From Pontibacter ruber (lineage in GTDB: Bacteria > Bacteroidota > Bacteroidia > Cytophagales > Hymenobacteraceae), in contig NZ_JALPRR010000001.1 in the NCBI RefSeq assembly GCF_023630205.1, forward strand, positions 310,001-374,000: 64,000 nt of DNA. Reading direction: 5' to 3'. Numbering within the stretch: position 1 is the stretch's first letter; each line of letters begins with the position of its first letter. The position numbers and the translations under genes were made by a program. The notes below the pieces were generated by a model. It was not told the DNA's origin. It did no database searches and saw nothing but the letters and a program-made list of their open reading frames with translations. Below are positions 18,021 to 26,502 of this stretch, one piece after another.

Positions 18021-19958
18021 ATGAGTAGCAACACAAAGGCCAGTGCTGTATCTACAGCCGGCTTGCTGATTTCTCTTGGCATCATTTACGGCGACATCGG
18101 CACATCGCCGCTGTACGTAATGAAAGCCGTTATCGGAAACGCCCCGATCTCTGCAACACTGGTGTACGGCGGCATTTCCTGCGTTTTCTGGACATTAACG
18201 TTACAGACCACCATAAAGTATGTGCTGCTGACGCTGCAGGCTGATAACAACGGCGAGGGAGGCGTTTTCTCGCTTTACACCCTGATCCGGCGCCGGGCTG
18301 GCTGGCTGATCGTACCTGCCATGATAGGAGGCGCTGCCCTCCTTGCCGATGGGATCATCACCCCTCCTATTTCGGTTTCTTCAGCCATTGAGGGGCTACG
18401 TATACTTTACCCGGGCATCCCGACGGTTCCCATTGTCATTGCCATACTTACGGCCATCTTCCTGATGCAGAGCTTTGGCACCGAGATAGTGGGCAAAGCC
18501 TTCGGTCCTATCATGTTCCTGTGGTTTACCATGTTGGGTTCGCTGGGCGCCATTTCTGTGATCGATCATCCGGAGATCCTGCAGGCACTGAACCCATACT
18601 TTGCCTATGACCTGCTGGTAAATTACCCGAATGGTTTCTGGCTGCTGGGCGCTGTGTTCCTGTGCACAACAGGTGCAGAGGCCTTGTACTCGGACCTGGG
18701 CCATTGCGGCCGCCCGAACATCCGCCTGAGCTGGACCTTTGTGAAGACCTGCCTGCTGCTGAACTACCTGGGCCAGGGAGCCTGGCTGATGACACAGGAA
18801 GGCAGGCTGCTGAAAGAGAACCCGTTTTATGGCATCATGCCGGGCTGGTTCCTCCTTTTCGGGATAGCCATTGCAACCATTGCCGCCATCATTGCCAGCC
18901 AGGCACTTATTTCCGGCTCCTTCACCCTGATCAGCGAGGCCATCCGGCTAAATTTGTGGCCGCGTGTTAAGCTGGTATACCCTACCAACATGAAGGGGCA
19001 GTTGTATGTACCAAGTATAAACTGGCTGCTGTGGCTGGGCTGTGTGGGCATTGTGCTATACTTCCGGGAATCGGAGCACATGGAGGCAGCTTACGGGCTG
19101 GCCATCACCATGGCCATGCTGTCGACTACCATCCTGATGAGCTACTACATCTTCACGAAGTATAAATCAAAGACGTTCGTGAGCCTGTTCCTCGCTGTTT
19201 ATGTGGCCATTGAAGCCGCTTTCCTGGTTGCCAACCTGAGCAAGTTCCCGCACGGCGGCTGGGTGTCGCTGCTGATCGGCGGTTTGCTGCTTACCATTAT
19301 GTACATCTGGATAAATGCCTTCCAGATCAAGCGCAGCCTTACCGAATACGTGCGCCTGAAAGATTACCTTCCGGCCCTGCAGGCACTCAGTGCCGATGAG
19401 ACCATCCCCAAGTACACCACGCACCTGGTGTTTATGAGCAGTGCGCCGCACCCGAAGGAGATCGAGACAAAAGTGATCTACTCGATCTTCCAGAAGCGGC
19501 CCAAGCGTGCGGATATTTACTGGTTCGTACACGTGGAAACTACCGATGAGCCTTACACCACAGAGTATAAAGTGCGCAAACTGGCCGAAGGCAACGTGTT
19601 CCGCGTCGATTTCAGGCTGGGTTTCCGGGTGCAGCAGCGCATTAACCTCTTCTTCCGGAAAGTGGTGGAAGAACTGGTGCAGAACGGCGAAGTGGACATT
19701 ACCAGCCGCTATCCTTCCCTGAACAAACAACACCTTATCGGTGACTTCAGGTTTGTGGTGCTGGAGAAGTTTCTGTCATTTGAGAACGATCTTCCGCTTT
19801 TAAAGCGTATTATCATGGAGTGGTACTTCAACATCAAGCAGTTTACCAGCTCCGAAAGCAAGTGGTTTGGCCTGGATACCAGCTCTGTAAAAGTAGAGAA
19901 AGTGCCCCTCATCATCATGCCTGTACAGTTGCCTGAGCTAAAGCGGGTAAAAGTATAA
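18021..19958 (+). CDS. kup: KUP system potassium uptake protein
   Basis: This 645-residue inner-membrane K+:H+ symporter of the KUP/HAK/KT family has normal length. The signature GIIYGDIGTSPLYVMK lies in the first helix (about residues 19-35), followed by GGVFSLYTLIRRRAGWL and about twelve membrane helices. The cytoplasmic C-terminal domain (about 450-645) is present. The ATG at 18021 is the natural start. The flippase-like gene follows after 19 bases and the APC permease after that, so the three are likely one transcript. Confidence 0.95.
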   Translation: MSSNTKASAVSTAGLLISLGIIYGDIGTSPLYVMKAVIGNAPISATLVYGGISCVFWTLTLQTTIKYVLLTLQADNNGEGGVFSLYTLIRRRAGWLIVPAMIGGAALLADGIITPPISVSSAIEGLRILYPGIPTVPIVIAILTAIFLMQSFGTEIVGKAFGPIMFLWFTMLGSLGAISVIDHPEILQALNPYFAYDLLVNYPNGFWLLGAVFLCTTGAEALYSDLGHCGRPNIRLSWTFVKTCLLLNYLGQGAWLMTQEGRLLKENPFYGIMPGWFLLFGIAIATIAAIIASQALISGSFTLISEAIRLNLWPRVKLVYPTNMKGQLYVPSINWLLWLGCVGIVLYFRESEHMEAAYGLAITMAMLSTTILMSYYIFTKYKSKTFVSLFLAVYVAIEAAFLVANLSKFPHGGWVSLLIGGLLLTIMYIWINAFQIKRSLTEYVRLKDYLPALQALSADETIPKYTTHLVFMSSAPHPKEIETKVIYSIFQKRPKRADIYWFVHVETTDEPYTTEYKVRKLAEGNVFRVDFRLGFRVQQRINLFFRKVVEELVQNGEVDITSRYPSLNKQHLIGDFRFVVLEKFLSFENDLPLLKRIIMEWYFNIKQFTSSESKWFGLDTSSVKVEKVPLIIMPVQLPELKRVKV

Positions 19959-19977
19959 CCATTAACAAACAGCGCAT

Positions 19978-21084
19978 ATGGCTTTAACAAAAGAACAGCT
20001 GCAGGAAAAATTCTCTGCCAGGAAGATCATCCTGCCGATACTGCTTGGCCTGGGCGTAGTTGGCTATATGCTGTATAAAAACTACGAGCCCGGCCAGCTC
20101 GAGACGTTGCTGCAGGCAAACCTCTTCTGGATTGGCATGGCGCTGCTGGTGCTCTTTGTGCGGGATTTTGGCTACATGTACCGCATCCGGTACGTAACAG
20201 ACAAGGTGCTGAGCTGGAAACAGAGCTTCAATGTGATCATGCTGTGGGAGTTTGCGTCCTGCGCGTTGCCCTCGGTGGTGGGAGGCACTACCATCGCCTC
20301 TTATATCCTGTTTAAAGAGAAAATCCCGCTGGGCAGATCGATCGCGCAGGTAATGGTAACAGCCATGCTGGATAATTTATACTTTGTGCTGGCAGTACCC
20401 CCGGTGCTGCTGTTTACGCATGGTCAGGTACTGCCCGAAATGGAAGGGTTGAACGAAACGCTCCGCGAAAGTATAATGGTAGCCTTTGTGGTTTCTTACC
20501 TGCTCATTGCCTGCTATGCCTTTTTGATGTCGTATGCCCTGTTCATCAACCCGCGGGCTGTTAAAAGGCTACTGATGAGGATCGGGCATCTGAAACCGTT
20601 CCAGCGCTGGAAAAGAACCCTGTTCAGGCATGCAAACGAGCTGATGATCGCTTCGATGCACATGCGCACCAAAAATCTTTCGTACTGGTTGCATGCGGGC
20701 ATCTCCACGGCATTCGTCTGGACGGCACGCTACATCATTATCGGCTGCCTGATCGCTGCCTTCGCAGATATTGCCCTGTTCGATCAGCTGATTATTTTTG
20801 CACGCAACCTTATTTACAAGATCGTACTGTTCGTTTCGATAACACCGGGCGGAGCAGGCTTTGCCGAAATCGCTTTCCCGGCTTTTTTTGGCACTTTTAT
20901 TGGCAGTTTTACCGCTATTGTCGTGTTGCTGTACCGTTTATTAACTTATTACTTATATTTGGTGATCGGTGCTATAATTTTTCCGAAGTGGGCGGCCAAT
21001 GTATTCAGTCAGGATACTGCTGGCAATACCCCACCTGAAACATTGGAACAGCCTCATTACTCAAACGAAGAAACAGCTTTATAA
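19978..21084 (+). CDS. Lysylphosphatidylglycerol synthase-like transmembrane (flippase-like) protein
   Basis: This 368-residue polytopic protein belongs to the UPF0104/LPG synthase transmembrane family, related to the flippase half of MprF and to AglD. It has about eight helices, a conserved ALPSVVGGTTIASYILFK segment early, and the characteristic SITPGGAGFAEIAFPAFFGTF near the end (PGG.G..E). It has no lysyltransferase domain. Members are thought to translocate lipids or polyprenol-linked sugars. It lies between kup and an APC permease with gaps of 19 and 9 bases. Confidence 0.85.
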   Translation: MALTKEQLQEKFSARKIILPILLGLGVVGYMLYKNYEPGQLETLLQANLFWIGMALLVLFVRDFGYMYRIRYVTDKVLSWKQSFNVIMLWEFASCALPSVVGGTTIASYILFKEKIPLGRSIAQVMVTAMLDNLYFVLAVPPVLLFTHGQVLPEMEGLNETLRESIMVAFVVSYLLIACYAFLMSYALFINPRAVKRLLMRIGHLKPFQRWKRTLFRHANELMIASMHMRTKNLSYWLHAGISTAFVWTARYIIIGCLIAAFADIALFDQLIIFARNLIYKIVLFVSITPGGAGFAEIAFPAFFGTFIGSFTAIVVLLYRLLTYYLYLVIGAIIFPKWAANVFSQDTAGNTPPETLEQPHYSNEETAL

Positions 21085-21093
21085 AAGCTTTAT

Positions 21094-22848
21094 ATGCGCA
21101 ACCTATTTCAGAACCTCACCCGTCGTAAAAGTGCCGCAGCACTGCTTGCAGATTTTAACCCGGAAGACAACGTACATGGCACCAACCTGGTGCGCACCCT
21201 CCAACTGAAGGATTTGGTTTCTTTTGGTATTGCCGCCATCATAGGTGCTGGCATCTTCAGTACCATCGGCAATGCAAGTGCGGCAGGCGGACCGGGGGTA
21301 TCGCTGCTGTTTATCTTTACAGCCATTGCCTGCGGTTTCTCGGCCTTGTGTTACGCTCAGTTTGCCTCTTCCATACCTGTGTCAGGGAGCGCTTATACCT
21401 ATGCGTATGCCTCTTTTGGAGAACTGGTGGCCTGGATCATCGGATGGGACCTGCTCATGGAGTATGCGATCGGTAACATCGCCGTTGCCATTTCCTGGTC
21501 TGATTACTTTACGGCCGTGTTGCAGGGGGTTGGCATTGGCATACCCGAATACCTGACAATGGACTTTCTGAGTGCCTCGCGTGGCTATACAACAGCCATG
21601 GAAGCGCTCGCCCAAGGCCAGGCATTGTCCAGCCTGCCGGGCAATATACAGGAAGCTTACCAGGCATGGCTGAAGGCTCCTGCCATAGGAGGCATCAAAC
21701 TGGTTGCCGACATTCCGGCGCTGGGCATTACGGTGCTGATTACCTACCTGGTATACATTGGTATCAAAGAATCGAAGCGCACTGCAAACCTGCTGGTGCT
21801 GCTCAAGCTTGTAGTTATACTTCTGGTGATAACGGTTGGTGCGTTTTACGTGAACACCGACAACTGGTCCCCTTTTGCGCCGAATGGCATATCAGGTATC
21901 CTGAAAGGGGTATCGGCGGTTTTCTTCGCCTATATTGGTTTTGACGCCATCTCTACCACGGCCGAAGAATGTGAGAATCCGCAGCGCGACCTGCCCCGTG
22001 CCATGATCTATGCACTCATCATTTGTACTGTTCTCTATGTGATACTGGCCCTAGTGCTTACGGGTATGGTTCCTTACAGCGAGTTGGCTGTAGGTGACCC
22101 GCTGGCCTACGTTTTCTCGAGAGTGAACCTGGACATGATAGCCGGCATTGTAGCCATGAGCGCCATTGTAGCCATGGCCAGTGTGCTGCTGGTGTTTCAG
22201 TACGGGCAGCCCCGTATCTGGATGACAATGAGCCGTGACGGTTTGCTGCCAAGCGTTTTCTCCCGCATCCATCCAAAGTACAGAACTCCCTCTTTTGCTA
22301 CCATCGTAACAGGGTTTGTAGTAGCTGTACCTGCCCTGTTCATGAACCTGACCGAGGTAACTGACCTGACAAGTATCGGAACGCTGTTTGCTTTTGTGCT
22401 GGTGTGCGGCGGCATACTGCTGCTCGACCAAAGACGGGAAAATACTGCCGCAACAAACAGAGGCTTCCGCGTGCCTTACATCAACGGAAAGTATACGCTG
22501 CCGCTGATCGTACTGGCGATCGTAGCACTGCTTTTCAGCTACAACGGAGCGGAGGTGAGCTCATTCCTGAGTATGGAAGGTGGCTGGGAGGTTTTCCAGC
22601 ACAAACTGCCGTTGATAGGCTTTATCATCGTTGCTGCTGTTATGACGGTGCTTACCTTTACCCGCAATCTTTCCCTGATACCGGTGCTGGGCCTGCTCAC
22701 TAATTTGTACCTGATGACGGAGTTGGGCATCACGAACTGGAGCCGTTTTCTGGCGTGGCTCTTCCTTGGCCTCATCATCTATTTTGCCTATGGTTACCGG
22801 AACAGCAGGCTTCATAAAGCAGAATCACCTTTAGTGTCACAAGATTGA
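21094..22848 (+). CDS. APC family amino acid permease (cationic amino acid transporter-like)
   Basis: This 584-residue permease starts at an ATG 9 bases after the flippase-like gene. The first helix reads SFGIAAIIGAGIFSTIG, the unwound-helix substrate site of the APC family. FFAYIGFDAISTTAEECENPQRDLP is the conserved TM6 and following loop of CAT-type transporters. About 12-14 helices are predicted. It is longer than the second permease downstream, with an insertion at about 150-195. Both are likely proton-coupled amino acid importers; the substrates are not readable from sequence. Confidence 0.9.
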   Translation: MRNLFQNLTRRKSAAALLADFNPEDNVHGTNLVRTLQLKDLVSFGIAAIIGAGIFSTIGNASAAGGPGVSLLFIFTAIACGFSALCYAQFASSIPVSGSAYTYAYASFGELVAWIIGWDLLMEYAIGNIAVAISWSDYFTAVLQGVGIGIPEYLTMDFLSASRGYTTAMEALAQGQALSSLPGNIQEAYQAWLKAPAIGGIKLVADIPALGITVLITYLVYIGIKESKRTANLLVLLKLVVILLVITVGAFYVNTDNWSPFAPNGISGILKGVSAVFFAYIGFDAISTTAEECENPQRDLPRAMIYALIICTVLYVILALVLTGMVPYSELAVGDPLAYVFSRVNLDMIAGIVAMSAIVAMASVLLVFQYGQPRIWMTMSRDGLLPSVFSRIHPKYRTPSFATIVTGFVVAVPALFMNLTEVTDLTSIGTLFAFVLVCGGILLLDQRRENTAATNRGFRVPYINGKYTLPLIVLAIVALLFSYNGAEVSSFLSMEGGWEVFQHKLPLIGFIIVAAVMTVLTFTRNLSLIPVLGLLTNLYLMTELGITNWSRFLAWLFLGLIIYFAYGYRNSRLHKAESPLVSQD

Positions 22849-22858
22849 TACAAGAAGT

Positions 22859-23212
22859 TTGAATCAGGTAAAAAGCATAGCGACTGTACTTCTCCTACAA
22901 TTGTGGGCAGCCTTGCTATGCTTTTCTGTTTCTTTCACACCAGGCCAGGCACTGCCTGAGGCATACAACTTCAATTACCTTGATGCTACAGAAGAGTTAA
23001 AACAGCAGGAGCAGGGAACGCCGGTAGCCTGGGCAGAGCCAACTGCTCCTTACGCAGCCGCCGCCGTTCCAGAACTGGAAGCTCCGCTCCTGCTGCTGGC
23101 CTGCGGCCTGCTCTTGTCCATTTTATTTTACCAGGCGCTGAAGCCTACAAAAGCCATACTTGGCTTTTCTTCTTTATCTGAACAATACCGGATACTGCCC
23201 AACGCTCCCTAG
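22859..23212 (+). CDS. Small predicted membrane or exported protein between two permeases
   Basis: This 117-residue frame begins at a TTG at 22859, 10 bases after the first permease; an upstream stop at 22832-22834 leaves few alternatives. It has an N-terminal hydrophobic signal or anchor (TVLLLQLWAALLCFSVSF), an acidic Pro/Glu-rich middle and a second helix near residues 77-93 (APLLLLACGLLLSILFY). It ends SEQYRILPNAP. No family is known. Its position inside an amino-acid transporter pair suggests an accessory role, which is inference only. Confidence 0.45.
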   Translation: MNQVKSIATVLLLQLWAALLCFSVSFTPGQALPEAYNFNYLDATEELKQQEQGTPVAWAEPTAPYAAAAVPELEAPLLLLACGLLLSILFYQALKPTKAILGFSSLSEQYRILPNAP

Positions 23213-23308
23213 CCATTTTTATGTTGGTACGCCTGAACTTGCTACAGGCATTTTGATCGCTGCAGCCTGATGGCTGTGCTAATTTATTTACCTCATAACA
23301 CCTTTAAA

Positions 23309-24799
23309 ATGGCTAAAAACCTATTTGCGACTAAATCAGTCGATAAACTTATCAACGAATCGGAGAGCGGCGAACACACGCTCAAGAGAACGCTTGGTGC
23401 CGGCAACCTGACCATGCTGGGCATCGGGGCAATTATTGGAGCAGGTATTTTCGTACTCACCGGTACGGCTGCAGCCAATGCTGCTGGTCCGGCTATTGTT
23501 TTCTCCTTTATTATTGCAGGCTTGGGTTGTTTGTTTGCCGGCTTGTGTTATGCCGAATTTGCGTCCATGATACCGGTTGCCGGTAGCGCCTATACCTATG
23601 GCTATGCTACACTGGGCGAATTCATTGCCTGGATCATTGGCTGGGACCTGATACTTGAGTACCTGTTCAGTGCGGCTACAGTGGCTGTTGGTTGGAGCGG
23701 TAACTTTGTGAGCCTGATCAAATCGCTGGGCATACACATACCGGAAGCAATTGCCAGCGCGCCCTTGGCTTACGATGGCTCGTCTATTACTACGACAGGG
23801 GCCATTGTCAACCTGCCTGCTGTTATCCTGATCCTTGCTCTGACTGCTTTGCTGATAATTGGCATACATGAATCTGCCAAGCTAAACAACGTGATCGTGG
23901 TTGTGAAGATCGCAATTGTGTTGCTGGTAATCGCCTTCGGTTTTCAGTATGTGAATGCTGCGAATTGGGAGCCGTTTATCCCTAAAATGGAGATCCTGCC
24001 AAACGGCACCACGCGTTTCGGCTGGAGCGGCATCGTGCAGGGTGCAGCTATCGTGTTCTTCTCTTACATTGGTTTCGACGCCGTAAGTACTGCAGCCCAG
24101 GAGGCCAAAAATCCACAAAAAGACATGCCGATCGGCATGCTTGCTTCCCTTGGCATTTGCACGATACTTTATATTTTGATGTCGCTGGTGCTTACCGGTC
24201 TTACTTCTTATGAGAACCTGAACGTTCCGGATCCGGTACTTGTGGCGCTTACAGCTGCAGGTCCTGCGCTTAAGTGGCTATACTTCTTTACGGGCATAGG
24301 CGCTATAGCCGGTTTAGCCTCTGTGGTGCTGGTAATGCTGATGGGACAGCCCCGCATCTTCTACGCAATGTCACGCGACGGCTTGTTGCCGGCTTTGTTT
24401 GGTAAAGTGCATCCACGCTTTAACACGCCTTACGTGGCCACTATCATCACAGGCGTTATTGCTGCTGTTATTGCCGGTATCTTCCCGATCGGTTTGCTGG
24501 GCGAACTGGTAAGTATAGGCACCCTGCTGGCGTTCGTTATTGTTTGCGCAGGCATCATCATGCTGCGCCGTACCTCTCCGCACCTGAACCGTCCGTTCAA
24601 AACACCTTTTGTACCGCTTGTACCCATTTTAGGTATTCTGATTTGCGGATACATGATGGTTAACCTCGGTTTTGATACCTGGATGCGTTTAATCGTGTGG
24701 ATGGCTATCGGTATCGCGATCTATTTCCTGTACGGCCGCAAACACAGCAAACTGCAAAAGCAAACAGAAAATGCGGATACAACCGTATCAGCCCGTTAA
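23309..24799 (+). CDS. APC family amino acid permease
   Basis: I start at the ATG at 23309 (MAKNLFATKS), giving 496 residues, rather than at the ATG at 23270, whose extra residues do not fit the family. The first helix has MLGIGAIIGAGIFVLTG. TM6 and its loop read FFSYIGFDAVSTAAQEAKNPQKDMP. Twelve or more helices follow the CAT/YfnA pattern. It is clearly a paralogue of the upstream permease, the two sharing GWDL and GQPRI segments. Substrate unknown. Confidence 0.92.
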   Translation: MAKNLFATKSVDKLINESESGEHTLKRTLGAGNLTMLGIGAIIGAGIFVLTGTAAANAAGPAIVFSFIIAGLGCLFAGLCYAEFASMIPVAGSAYTYGYATLGEFIAWIIGWDLILEYLFSAATVAVGWSGNFVSLIKSLGIHIPEAIASAPLAYDGSSITTTGAIVNLPAVILILALTALLIIGIHESAKLNNVIVVVKIAIVLLVIAFGFQYVNAANWEPFIPKMEILPNGTTRFGWSGIVQGAAIVFFSYIGFDAVSTAAQEAKNPQKDMPIGMLASLGICTILYILMSLVLTGLTSYENLNVPDPVLVALTAAGPALKWLYFFTGIGAIAGLASVVLVMLMGQPRIFYAMSRDGLLPALFGKVHPRFNTPYVATIITGVIAAVIAGIFPIGLLGELVSIGTLLAFVIVCAGIIMLRRTSPHLNRPFKTPFVPLVPILGILICGYMMVNLGFDTWMRLIVWMAIGIAIYFLYGRKHSKLQKQTENADTTVSAR

Positions 24800-24898
24800 C
24801 AACTTACCGGGCGGTATACCTGTTTTTTGAGCAACAGACCTGATTAAGTATAAGCTGCATTTACCAGCACCTTCAATCGGTAAGATCAAATTGAAAGT

Positions 24899-24985
24899 AT
24901 GAAACTGGTTTATCTTTTCATCTTTTTAACATTTCTTACACTGCTGGTTCTATATTTCAGGCACCAGCAGAAGAAACAAAACTAG
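24899..24985 (+). CDS. Possible 28-residue single-helix membrane peptide
   Basis: ATG at 24899 and TAG at 24983-24985 enclose a 28-codon frame. The peptide begins MKLVYLFIFLTFLTLLVLYF, an almost pure membrane helix, followed by a basic polar tail with two Lys and one His. It ends 67 bases before a strong terminator and lies 99 bases after the permease, so it would be last on that transcript. Small single-helix proteins often modulate transporters. It is too short for codon statistics, so it could be chance. Confidence 0.35.
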   Translation: MKLVYLFIFLTFLTLLVLYFRHQQKKQN

Positions 24986-25052
24986 CTGCCCCTACAAAGC
25001 GCAGCGACACAAGCTGAAGCAAAGTATAACCAAAGCCTGTTGGCACCTGTAA

Positions 25053-25083
25053 AAACCGCTCTACTTACTGGAGCGGTTTTTTT
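25053..25083 (+). terminator. Terminator of the transporter cluster
   Basis: A perfect 9-bp stem AAACCGCTC (25053-25061) pairs with 25071-25079, with a 9-base loop, running into TTTTT. It closes the kup-to-permease run and separates it from the iron operon. Confidence 0.85.
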
Positions 25084-25209
25084 ATTCAACTCGCCAGATG
25101 CCACGCCTAAGCTTTAGAACATTATCATACAGCCTTCCCTTCTACTATAGCAACCATGCAAACACTTCAGCAGTAAGTGTCACAGCTACTTATAAAGGGG
25201 GCATGAACT

Positions 25210-25232
25210 TTATTTAAAATTATTCTAAATAA
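25210..25232. promoter_or_regulatory. Upstream palindromic operator of the iron operon
   Basis: This 23-bp palindrome has the form TTATTTA-x-AAT-x-ATT-x-TAAATAA; both halves match except the three x positions. It lies just upstream of the likely -33 element. The AT-rich dyad is of the kind bound by Fur or DtxR-type metal repressors. Which protein binds is not known. Confidence 0.6.
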
Positions 25233-25234
25233 TT

Positions 25235-25266
25235 CTTGCCCGACTTGGAACTGCCTATTAGCTTTG
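25235..25266 (+). promoter_or_regulatory. Promoter of the DUF4856-imelysin-HTTM-TonB operon
   Basis: CTTG at 25235-25238, then 20 bases, then TAGCTTTG at 25259-25266, a full match to the TAnnTTTG element. It lies between two palindromes, which would place bound repressors on both sides. Confidence 0.55.
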
Positions 25267-25272
25267 CAGCAT

Positions 25273-25291
25273 ATTTATAATCAGTCTAAAT
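25273..25291. promoter_or_regulatory. Downstream palindromic operator of the iron operon
   Basis: This weaker copy of the palindrome, ATTTA-n-A-n-T-n-A-n-T-n-TAAAT, is centred 61 bases from the first. It covers the predicted transcription start. Repression by a metal regulator is inferred. Confidence 0.5.
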
Positions 25292-25311
25292 AAAAAGATC
25301 CTCTACACCAT

Positions 25312-26409
25312 ATGCTTTCAACACCTAAGTTCAGAACGCTTGCAATGGCAGCTCTTGCGGCATGCACGCTTTTCTCTTCCTGCTCCGACGATAAAGAAGA
25401 AACGGCTTCCTATAACGTACCAACCACTTACAACTTCGAAAATGTGAATTATTCCGGCCAGACTGCCCGGATAAGTATGTTGTCAGAACTGGATACGTAT
25501 ATCAAGACCGGCAATAACGGCAAGGTCCTGAATGCGCAGAAACTAAAGAACATGTATGCGAACGCAAACGCACCGTTCACTGATCCGGCGCTGAATACTT
25601 CTGGCAAGCAGCTGAAAGATAAAACCGTTGTATCGGCTCAGCCGGTATTCGAAGGTCTGTTTGATGCGGTTGCCAATGCGAGCCTATCGGCCGGCACCCC
25701 TGCCCTGAAAGGTAAAGCCGGTATACTTACCACAGCAGATAACAAGCCGTACCTGGTAGATGCCAACGGTGTAGAACTGGGACAAGTGATCTCAAAAGGC
25801 ATGATGGGAGCTGTTTTCTACTACCAAGCAGTTGACGTTTACCTGACAGCCGATAAAACAGGTGCAGCCGTTGATAACGCCACCGTTACCGAAGGCGAAG
25901 GCACTAAAATGGAGCATCATTTTGACGAGGCTTTTGGTTATTTCGGCGCTCCTGCCGACTTCCCGACCAACCTGAACAACCTGAAATACTGGGCTAACTA
26001 CAGCAACCAGGTAAATGCCGCCCTGGGCAGCAACAAAGCTTTGATGGATGCTTTCCTGAAAGGACGTGCGGCTATCTCGGCAAAAGACATGAAAGGCAAA
26101 GACGCCGCCATCGCGACCATCCGCACAGAGTGGGAGCGCCTTGTAGTGGCTTCGGCTATACATGAACTGAACGCAGCGAAGACGAACCAGGCAGATCAGG
26201 CTAAAAAGAGCCACTACCTGTCAGAGGCAATCGGTTTTGTAATGGGCCTTAAATTCAAGACGGATCGTAAGCTAACCGACGCACAGTACAACGAAGTGCT
26301 GGCCAAAATCGGCACCAACCTTTACAACACTACCGGCGCTGACATTTCAGCTGCAATAGACATCCTGAGCGCAGCTTATGGCATGGATAGCATCAAATCT
26401 CAGCTGTAG
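25312..26409 (+). CDS. DUF4856 domain lipoprotein
   Basis: This 365-residue lipoprotein has a lipobox ending at Cys24 (ACTLFSSC). The mature protein matches DUF4856: VPTTYNFENVNYSGQTARISMLSELDTYIKT near the start and a largely helical body with DEAFGYFGAPADFP. In Bacteroidota, DUF4856 proteins are regularly encoded next to imelysin and TonB receptors and are thought to sit on the cell surface or periplasmic face, helping iron uptake. Here it is first in such an operon, behind a promoter with paired palindromes. Its biochemical role is not established. Confidence 0.88.
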   Translation: MLSTPKFRTLAMAALAACTLFSSCSDDKEETASYNVPTTYNFENVNYSGQTARISMLSELDTYIKTGNNGKVLNAQKLKNMYANANAPFTDPALNTSGKQLKDKTVVSAQPVFEGLFDAVANASLSAGTPALKGKAGILTTADNKPYLVDANGVELGQVISKGMMGAVFYYQAVDVYLTADKTGAAVDNATVTEGEGTKMEHHFDEAFGYFGAPADFPTNLNNLKYWANYSNQVNAALGSNKALMDAFLKGRAAISAKDMKGKDAAIATIRTEWERLVVASAIHELNAAKTNQADQAKKSHYLSEAIGFVMGLKFKTDRKLTDAQYNEVLAKIGTNLYNTTGADISAAIDILSAAYGMDSIKSQL

Positions 26410-26445
26410 TGGCTGCGCCTTTACGAATAAATAAAAGATAACCTC

Positions 26446-26489
26446 AGCAGCAGCTACGGCATACTATATGCCCTGGCTGCTGCTCTTTT
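26446..26489 (+). terminator. Hairpin inside the iron operon, possible attenuator
   Basis: AGCAGCAGC (26446-26454) pairs with 26476-26484, and GGCAT (26458-26462) pairs with 26468-26472 inside it. CTTTTC follows. It lies in the 93-base gap between the first two genes, so it may stop part of the transcription or protect the first message. Confidence 0.55.
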
Positions 26490-26502
26490 CATACTATAAA
26501 GC

